NCBI GenBank assembly: GCA_947626475.1
Contig: CANQSK010000009.1
Coordinates: 1 to 43,338, forward strand
From: an uncultured Lachnospiraceae bacterium
GTDB lineage: Bacteria; Bacillota; Clostridia; Lachnospirales; Lachnospiraceae
Length of the DNA: 43,338 bases
Direction of reading: 5' to 3'
Shown here: one piece after another, positions 38,479 to 43,338 of the stretch
Layout of the letters: each line of letters begins with the position of its first letter
Position numbering within the stretch: position 1 is the first letter of the stretch
Made by a program: the position numbers and the translations under genes
The notes under the pieces: model-generated
Database searches by the model: none
The model's input: only the letters and a program-made list of their open reading frames with translations
What the model was told of the DNA's origin: nothing

Positions 38479-39918
38479 ATGAATTATTCGATTATCATAT
38501 ATATTATCGGGATGACGATGATTCTGGAGGGAGCGCTGATGGTTCCCTCTGTGCTCGTGTCAGTCATTTACCGGGAACAGGCGGTTGTTCCGCTGCTGAT
38601 CTCAGCCCTGGCCTGTGTGGTCATCGGATTGCTGCTCAGAAGGAAGAAACCGACAAACACTGTATTTTACACCAGAGAGGGCTTCGTGACGGTGGCCCTG
38701 TGCTGGATTGTCATAAGCGTTATGGGCGCGCTGCCTTTCCTGCTGAGCGGGGTTATCAAAGATCCGGTAAAGGCCCTGTTTGAGACGGTTTCCGGATTTA
38801 CCACGACGGGGGCCAGCATCCTTCCGGAGGTAGAGAGTCTCCCCAAAGGCATTCTGTTCTGGAGAAGCTTTACCCACTGGATTGGCGGCATGGGAGTTCT
38901 GGTGTTTCTTCTGACGCTGCTTCCCATGACCGGAGGTTCCCATATGAGCCTGATGAAAGCGGAGAGCCCGGGCCCCTCAGTCAGCCGCCTGGTGCCCAAG
39001 GTTCAGACTACGGCGAAGATTCTGTATGAGATTTATATCGCGCTGACAGTGATTGAGGTGATTTTTCTTCTGGTGGGCGGCATGCCTCTGTACGATTCCC
39101 TGACGCTGTCTTTTGGCACGGCGGGAACCGGCGGTTTCGGCATCAAGAATGACAGTATTGCAAGTTATTCCACCTATCACCAGGTGGTGATCACCATTTT
39201 TATGATATTGTTCGGAGTCAATTTCAACGCCTATTTTTTCCTCCTGCTTAAGAAGGTAAAGGCAGCGTTCAGCATGGAGGAGGTCCGCTTCTATCTGCTG
39301 ATCATAGCGGCCACGGTTCTGCTGATCACGTTCAATGTCAGAGGGATTTACGGCAGCGTACCGGTAGCCTTTCAGCAGACGGCGTTCCAGGTGGCGTCCA
39401 TTATTACTACCACAGGATATTCCACCACGGACTTTAATATATGGCCTCAGCTGTCCAGGACTCTTCTGGTTATGCTGATGTTTGTAGGCGCCTGCTCCGG
39501 CAGTACCGGCGGCGGCATCAAGGTGTCCCGCTTCGTGATGCTGATCAAGACCGTCGGCAAGGAGATTGAGACTTACCTGCGGCCGGACAGCGTGCGGAAG
39601 GTGAAGATGGACGGCAAGGTAGTGGAGCACGAGGTGGTTCGTTCCACCAATGTGTTCATGGTGATCTATATCCTGATTTTTTCCTTCTCCATCGTAGCCC
39701 TTGCCTTTAACAATCTGGATCTGGTTACCAACTTTACGGCGGTGGCGGCCACGCTGAACAACATTGGACCCGGCCTTTCCCTGGTAGGCCCCATGAGCAA
39801 TTTCTCTGTTTTCTCCGACGTATCGCTTCTGGTGCTGACCTTCGATATGCTGGCCGGAAGGCTGGAGTTGATTCCGCTGCTAATCCTGTTCTCCAGGAGT
39901 ACGTGGAAGAAGTTCTGA
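38479..39918 (+). CDS. trkH: Trk potassium uptake membrane subunit TrkH
   Basis: A 479-residue potassium channel-like transporter of the TrkH/KtrB superfamily. Four pore loops can be seen: ETVSGFTTTGASIL, LSFGTAGTGGFG, ASIITTTGYSTTDF and ATLNNIGPGLSLVG, each with a Gly at the selectivity filter. GACSGSTGGGIKVSR is the intramembrane gate region. It imports potassium under control of TrkA, encoded directly upstream. Its last 39 bases overlap the end of tadA on the other strand, and its terminator lies within tadA. Confidence 0.95.
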   Translation: MNYSIIIYIIGMTMILEGALMVPSVLVSVIYREQAVVPLLISALACVVIGLLLRRKKPTNTVFYTREGFVTVALCWIVISVMGALPFLLSGVIKDPVKALFETVSGFTTTGASILPEVESLPKGILFWRSFTHWIGGMGVLVFLLTLLPMTGGSHMSLMKAESPGPSVSRLVPKVQTTAKILYEIYIALTVIEVIFLLVGGMPLYDSLTLSFGTAGTGGFGIKNDSIASYSTYHQVVITIFMILFGVNFNAYFFLLLKKVKAAFSMEEVRFYLLIIAATVLLITFNVRGIYGSVPVAFQQTAFQVASIITTTGYSTTDFNIWPQLSRTLLVMLMFVGACSGSTGGGIKVSRFVMLIKTVGKEIETYLRPDSVRKVKMDGKVVEHEVVRSTNVFMVIYILIFSFSIVALAFNNLDLVTNFTAVAATLNNIGPGLSLVGPMSNFSVFSDVSLLVLTFDMLAGRLELIPLLILFSRSTWKKF

Positions 39919-40380
39919 GCGCCGTTTGTTTTGCCTTAATTCAAGAAAGAAACCGGTCAGCATCCGGGAACACTCTTCCCCCAGCAGACCGGTTTCTGTT
40001 TTTGCCTGGTGGTTGAAGCCCGGTTCATGGAGCATGTCCAGTACGGAGCCGGCGCAGCCCGCTTTGGGATTCATGGAGCCGATAACGACTCTGGGAATGC
40101 GGGCCTGGATAATGGCTCCGGCGCACATGGGGCAGGGCTCCAGAGTTACGTACAGGGTGCAGCCCTCCAGCCGCCAGTCGCCCATCTTTTTGCAGGCCTT
40201 GCGGATGGCGATGATCTCCGCGTGGGCCAGGGCGGAGTGGTCGGTCATGCGCCGGTTATAGCCCCGCCCGATGATCTTTCCTTCATATTCTATGACGCAG
40301 CCAATGGGAACCTCGCCGAGGGCAAGTGCCTTGCGGGCTTCCCGGATGGCTGCTTTCATGTATTTCTCCTGTTGGGTCAT
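39880..40380 (-). CDS. tadA: tRNA adenosine(34) deaminase
   Basis: A 166-residue zinc enzyme that converts A34 to inosine in the anticodon of tRNA-Arg(ACG). The zinc and catalytic residues are HAE (His53, Glu55) and PCPMC (Cys83, Cys86), and NPKAGCAGS is a family motif. The last ~15 residues (RRSELLPRTPGEQD) are encoded in the overlap with the trkH end. The AAAAGGTGACA ribosome site overlaps the stop of the upstream lyase gene, so translation is probably coupled to it. This tadA is unrelated to the pilus ATPase also called TadA. Confidence 0.94.
   Translation of the reverse strand: MTQQEKYMKAAIREARKALALGEVPIGCVIEYEGKIIGRGYNRRMTDHSALAHAEIIAIRKACKKMGDWRLEGCTLYVTLEPCPMCAGAIIQARIPRVVIGSMNPKAGCAGSVLDMLHEPGFNHQAKTETGLLGEECSRMLTGFFLELRQNKRRSELLPRTPGEQD
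39948..40003 (+). terminator. trkH terminator inside the tadA coding region
   Basis: AGAAACCGGT (39948-39957) pairs with ACCGGTTTCT (39988-39997), a perfect 10-bp stem, followed by TTTTT (39999-40003). The 30-base loop can form a small inner stem (CCGGGAA/TTCCCCC). It begins 30 bases after the trkH stop. Confidence 0.75.
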
Positions 40381-40394
40381 TATGTTGTCACCTT

Positions 40395-42776
40395 TTACAG
40401 CATGTGATTGTCTGTGATGGCCTTGTAGTAAACGGCCAGAGGAATGAAGCTCTGGGCGAAGTTCTTGGTTCCGTCGCCCTTCTGGATCACGGCGTCCTCC
40501 ACGATGGTCTTGACGCCGCCGATCGTGCCGGTGATCTTGCTGATGGCGTTTTGGAAGGTGCGCATGCCGTAACGCAGGTAGCCCTTGTCTCCGCTCAGCT
40601 CACAGGCGATGGTCAGAGCTTCCAGGACCAGCGTGTTGTTGCCGAGCCGGCCGAGGCTGGGCAGTTCCTTGTAGAAGAACAGGCCGGTATTTTTCATGTA
40701 GCAGCATTCGATCAGGTCGTCCACGGCGGCAAGGATCATGGTCTTTATGTCTTCCTGCGGGGCAATGCGGTAATATCTCATCAGACTTCCCACAGCCACG
40801 GAAATCATAAACGGAACTCGTATCATGGTATTGTCCGTGTAGGGAGAGATCCATCCGCCGTAAGCGTCGAACCACTCCCGGAACTGGTTTACGATCCAGT
40901 CGCATTTCGCGGCCCAGCGGGCCTCGTGAGTTTCGGCGTAAAGGGCGGAAAGGGTCCGGAGAGCCCATCCCGTTTCTCTGGCGGTGCTTTCTCCGCTGGT
41001 CTGATAAGCGGGAGTGTCCAGAAGGCGCAGCACATTCTCGCCGATTCCCAGAGCAGTCTCCAGGGCCCGCTCATTTCCGGTGAAATGATAGCAGTCCAGC
41101 AGTCCTTCGACCCACTGGTGGGAACAGACGATCTTGCTGTCCAGGCAGTGGCGCCGGGTATGCTCCCACTGGCCGTGAAGGAGCAGGGGGTCGCTGCTGT
41201 AATGGCAGATATCCACGTCCATCCAGTGGCTGGCGGCTGTGAGCATGTAGTCCAGGAATCTCCTCTCGCCTGTGTGGGCGTACAGCAAAGCGCAGGCGTG
41301 AGGATAATCGTACTCGTTGTTGGTCCAGACCTGCTGGCCTTTTCCGCGGCCCTGGGTAGTGTAGCCCGGGTCGGGCGCGTCGCCCCAGTTCAGCATGCCG
41401 TAGCAGCGGGCGTGATTGTCCGCCAGCAGATAGAAAGCCGATTCCGTTTCCGGAGAAGCCAGGTCCGGAGATACGAAGATATCCGGCATGACTTTGGCCT
41501 CGGCGAAAACCCCGGCGGGAATGGAAGGCCGGTCCGGCATCTGATAGATCAGGCTCCGGTTGTCGATCTCTGCCAGCGGTTCGTCGGGGGCGTGAAAATG
41601 CAGCAGGAACCGCTGTTCTCTGGACATGCCGGATTCCATAACGATCTTGTCTACTCCCTGAGGCACCAGCATCACATAGATGCCGCTGCCGTCGGCTTTT
41701 ACAGCCTTGGGATAGTTCTGCTGCGCCTGAAAAACGGCAGCGCACACGCCGTCTGTTTCGTCGGTGCGGTCGGCAAAGAAGGTTCCGTACAGGACCTCGG
41801 CGTAGTGTTCATTGGCTTCCCCCACCAGCCAGGCGGCGTCAATGATCTTGCTGACCGGTTCGCCGTTTTGTCCGATAATGAAATTGGTCTTATAGTTGGA
41901 GCTGGCGGCGCAGGTTCTCACGGTCCGGCGGCCGATGGCGGCCTCCGCCTCCGCCAGCTGTTTGGTTCCGTTGATATGGTAAGGGCCGCTTGGGGAAGCG
42001 CCGCCGAATCCGGCCTCCGGATCCGCGCCTTCGCCCATGGAGTCGCCTGTCTCCCGGTAACGGATGTCCGGAAGCGACGGGTCATAGACGGCGCCGGCGT
42101 CTGCCGTCAGGGCAAATACCAGAGACGATACGTGAAGAGGCGTTGAAGTGGAATTGATGATGCGGAAAGCGATCTCTGTCCACGGTTTTTCTGCCCAGGC
42201 GGTCAGCCGGACTTCAAAGGTTATTTTCTCGTCCTGGTCGTCCGGGGCAACAAAATGTCCCATGCATCGGAGAATCGCTACAAGGGGGCCTGTCTCTTCG
42301 GCCTTCCACCGGTCAAGGCAGATGTTCAGCCGAGATCCGTTTCCCGGATCCAGGTATGGGCCGGCAAATTGTCCGGCGGAATACCGCCGTCTGCCGTCGT
42401 CCAGCCAGTCGAACAGGCTGGAGCTTCCGTCTGATACGGAGAAGGCGACGCCGCTTCGCACGGTGTATCCGTGTTCCGTCTGTGTTACAGACACCGGAGT
42501 AAATTTCAGGCCGGGTTCGCCGGAATCGCCGGTTTTGAACTCCAGCACAGTTTTCTGATTTCCCGCCAGGTCTGCCATAAAATAGGCCAGCAGGTAGCGG
42601 ATGCTTCCGTCCTCATATCTTGAAGTGGGCTTTAACTGGGCCGGAACAGCCGTTCCATTCTGGATAATATGGACCTGGCTGCAGTCGGTCAGAGTTCCTT
42701 TGGCAAAAGGAATTGCCGTCTGGCAGTGTTCCCTCAGCCGTTCATAGCGGTACAGTTTGGGAAAACAAATATCCAT
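40395..42776 (-). CDS. YetA/PcRGLX-like (PL26-type) putative rhamnogalacturonan lyase
   Basis: A 793-residue protein without signal peptide. The N-terminal part (AIPFAKGTLTDCSQVHIIQN, then SRYEDGSIRYLLAYFMADL) follows the RIFT-barrel opening of the PcRGLX/YetA family, whose fungal member is an exo-rhamnogalacturonan lyase. The C-terminal ~400 residues are helical and resemble an alpha/alpha toroid (GQQVWTNNEYDYPHACALLY, ARETGWALRTLSALY, HQWVEGLLDCYHF). It may break imported pectin fragments in the cytoplasm; no pectin genes are near, and garD is 30 kb away. The substrate is inferred from distant similarity. AAGGAAGG lies 6 bases before ATG 42776. Confidence 0.65.
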   Translation of the reverse strand: MDICFPKLYRYERLREHCQTAIPFAKGTLTDCSQVHIIQNGTAVPAQLKPTSRYEDGSIRYLLAYFMADLAGNQKTVLEFKTGDSGEPGLKFTPVSVTQTEHGYTVRSGVAFSVSDGSSSLFDWLDDGRRRYSAGQFAGPYLDPGNGSRLNICLDRWKAEETGPLVAILRCMGHFVAPDDQDEKITFEVRLTAWAEKPWTEIAFRIINSTSTPLHVSSLVFALTADAGAVYDPSLPDIRYRETGDSMGEGADPEAGFGGASPSGPYHINGTKQLAEAEAAIGRRTVRTCAASSNYKTNFIIGQNGEPVSKIIDAAWLVGEANEHYAEVLYGTFFADRTDETDGVCAAVFQAQQNYPKAVKADGSGIYVMLVPQGVDKIVMESGMSREQRFLLHFHAPDEPLAEIDNRSLIYQMPDRPSIPAGVFAEAKVMPDIFVSPDLASPETESAFYLLADNHARCYGMLNWGDAPDPGYTTQGRGKGQQVWTNNEYDYPHACALLYAHTGERRFLDYMLTAASHWMDVDICHYSSDPLLLHGQWEHTRRHCLDSKIVCSHQWVEGLLDCYHFTGNERALETALGIGENVLRLLDTPAYQTSGESTARETGWALRTLSALYAETHEARWAAKCDWIVNQFREWFDAYGGWISPYTDNTMIRVPFMISVAVGSLMRYYRIAPQEDIKTMILAAVDDLIECCYMKNTGLFFYKELPSLGRLGNNTLVLEALTIACELSGDKGYLRYGMRTFQNAISKITGTIGGVKTIVEDAVIQKGDGTKNFAQSFIPLAVYYKAITDNHML

Positions 42777-42802
42777 AATGATCCTTCCTTTCTTATGGAT
42801 TC

Positions 42803-42831
42803 ATTTTACGGCCATTTTATCAGGCTGTCAA
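42803..42831 (-). promoter_or_regulatory. Promoter of the lyase-tadA unit
   Basis: On the minus strand TTGACA (42826-42831), a 17-base spacer and TAAAAT (42803-42808) stand 27 bases before ATG 42776. The SRP RNA promoter begins 9 bases away on the other strand. Confidence 0.75.
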
Positions 42832-42839
42832 TTCCTGCC

Positions 42840-42868
42840 TTGACAAATGCCGGACAAAACGGTATACT
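42840..42868 (+). promoter_or_regulatory. Promoter of the SRP RNA gene
   Basis: TTGACA (42840-42845), a 17-base spacer and TATACT (42863-42868) are close to consensus, as expected for an abundant RNA. Transcription should begin near 42875, about 50 bases before the mature RNA. Confidence 0.8.
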
Positions 42869-42870
42869 TA

Positions 42871-42930
42871 GGAAGCTGTAAGCAAATGGATCAACTGCGC
42901 TTGCAGCCTCAAATACGTCATAAAGCTTCC
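42871..42930 (+). promoter_or_regulatory. Structured leader of the SRP RNA precursor
   Basis: CTGTAAGC (42876-42883) and GCTTGCAG (42899-42906) can form an 8-bp hairpin with one G-U pair. GGAAGCT (42871-42877) is fully complementary to AGCTTCC (42924-42930) at the start of the mature RNA, giving an alternative pairing; only part of it may be transcribed. Confidence 0.45.
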
Positions 42931-43195
42931 GTGCAGCCGGGGAGATAGCGGTGCCCTGTACCTGCAATCCGCTCTAGCAGGGGTGATGTCTCACCCCGGG
43001 CATTCTGTTGTGGAGCTGCCCTGTGTAAGTGGCGATGACGCTTGGGTCTTGCGCAACAGAGCTTCGTGAACCGTGTCAGGGCAGGAATGCAGCAGCACTA
43101 AGCGGATTCCTCTGTGTGCCGCGAGGCAGCCTGGGCCGAGTTAACTGCACAGGTAACGTCTGTGACAGGTGTTCAAAGTGAGACGCACGGAGATA
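42925..43195 (+). ncRNA. ffs: Signal recognition particle RNA, large bacterial type
   Basis: About 270 bases, the size of Gram-positive SRP RNA. The 5' Alu-like domain shows GATAGCGGTGCCCTGTACC and the GCAATCCGCT segment. The S-domain tip shows the conserved GTCAGGGCAGGAATGCAGCA with the Ffh-binding loop and TAAG. The ends pair: CCGTGC (42929-42934) with GCACGG (43185-43190). With Ffh it targets nascent membrane proteins to the translocon. Exact ends are estimates. Confidence 0.93.
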
Positions 43196-43198
43196 AAG

Positions 43199-43231
43199 AG
43201 TTACAGTCATGGCTGTAACTTTTTCTTTTTT
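43199..43231 (+). terminator. Terminator of the SRP RNA gene
   Basis: AGTTACAG (43199-43206) and CTGTAACT (43213-43220) form an 8-bp stem with a 6-base loop, followed by TTTTTCTTTTTT. Confidence 0.92.
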
Positions 43232-43234
43232 CCC

Positions 43235-43263
43235 TTGCCCATACCCGGCCTTTGTATTATAAT
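43235..43263 (+). promoter_or_regulatory. Possible promoter for a gene beyond the window
   Basis: TTGCCC (43235-43240), a 17-base spacer and a perfect TATAAT (43258-43263) face the right edge. The -35 is weak. Confidence 0.4.
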
Positions 43264-43287
43264 CCTGCTTTTGACACTTTATGACAT

Positions 43288-43332
43288 CAAAAATCCCAGA
43301 AGCTGTTGAAAAATCAATAGTTTCTGGGATTT
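43288..43332 (-). terminator. Inverted repeat, possible terminator of an off-window minus-strand gene
   Basis: AAATCCCAGAA (43291-43301) and TTCTGGGATTT (43322-43332) form an 11-bp stem with a 20-base loop. On the minus strand the stem runs into ATTTTTGA, which fits a terminator for a gene entering from the right; the plus side has no T-run. Confidence 0.55.
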
Positions 43333-43338
43333 GTTGGA

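Overview
The window looks like a chromosomal segment of a Lachnospiraceae-type Clostridium (Clostridia, Firmicutes). Reasons: moderately high GC, AGGAGG ribosome sites, strong TTGACA-N17-TATAAT promoters, a long bacterial SRP RNA with an Alu-like domain, cell-wall-binding repeat proteins, the iron-only hydrogenase regulator TM1266, and a Gram-positive type of Tad/Flp pilus cluster. No insertion sequence, prophage or CRISPR array is visible, and coding density is high. The assignment rests on gene content only.

Layout. 1-3.4 kb: the end of a surface 5'-nucleotidase, a secreted CAP protein with 18-residue repeats, and an exonuclease that appears to be transcribed leaderless. 3.5-6.7 kb (minus): a D,D-carboxypeptidase with a DUF1461 membrane protein, and a DUF4145/SH3 membrane protein. 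6.9-8.3 kb (plus): trmB, a 51-residue ORF, thioredoxin and tRNA-Lys(CUU). 8.4-12.6 kb: an alpha/beta hydrolase divergent from galactarate dehydratase (garD), followed by a degenerate GGDEF-EAL protein and a TM1266-type regulator. 12.8-14.3 kb: a lipoprotein peptidoglycan hydrolase. 14.3-20.9 kb (minus): an apparent five-gene operon DUF2508 - GH13 amylase - glgB - response regulator - histidine kinase.

21.0-31.1 kb (plus) is the main accessory system, an 11-gene Tad/Flp pilus operon from one promoter. It encodes a prepilin peptidase, a CpaE-like ATPase, the CpaF motor, TadB, a TadC with a large outer domain, a Flp pilin, a DUF5702 protein, a TadE-like protein carrying a duplicated Cys/His module, a second prepilin peptidase, a second TadE-like protein and an FHA-domain membrane protein. 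Two of its genes lack a well-placed normal start codon.

31.1-32.7 kb: rhomboid protease, HIT protein and ECF sigma factor, apparently one operon without an anti-sigma gene. 32.7-36.3 kb: murG, a small acidic protein, nagB and a low-complexity Lachnospiraceae-type protein with a possible sporulation-type promoter. 36.3-39.9 kb: an NrdG-type activase divergent from the trkA-trkH potassium uptake pair. 39.9-42.8 kb (minus): a YetA/PL26-like lyase coupled to tadA (tRNA adenosine deaminase). 42.8-43.3 kb: the SRP RNA gene (ffs) with promoter, structured leader and terminator.
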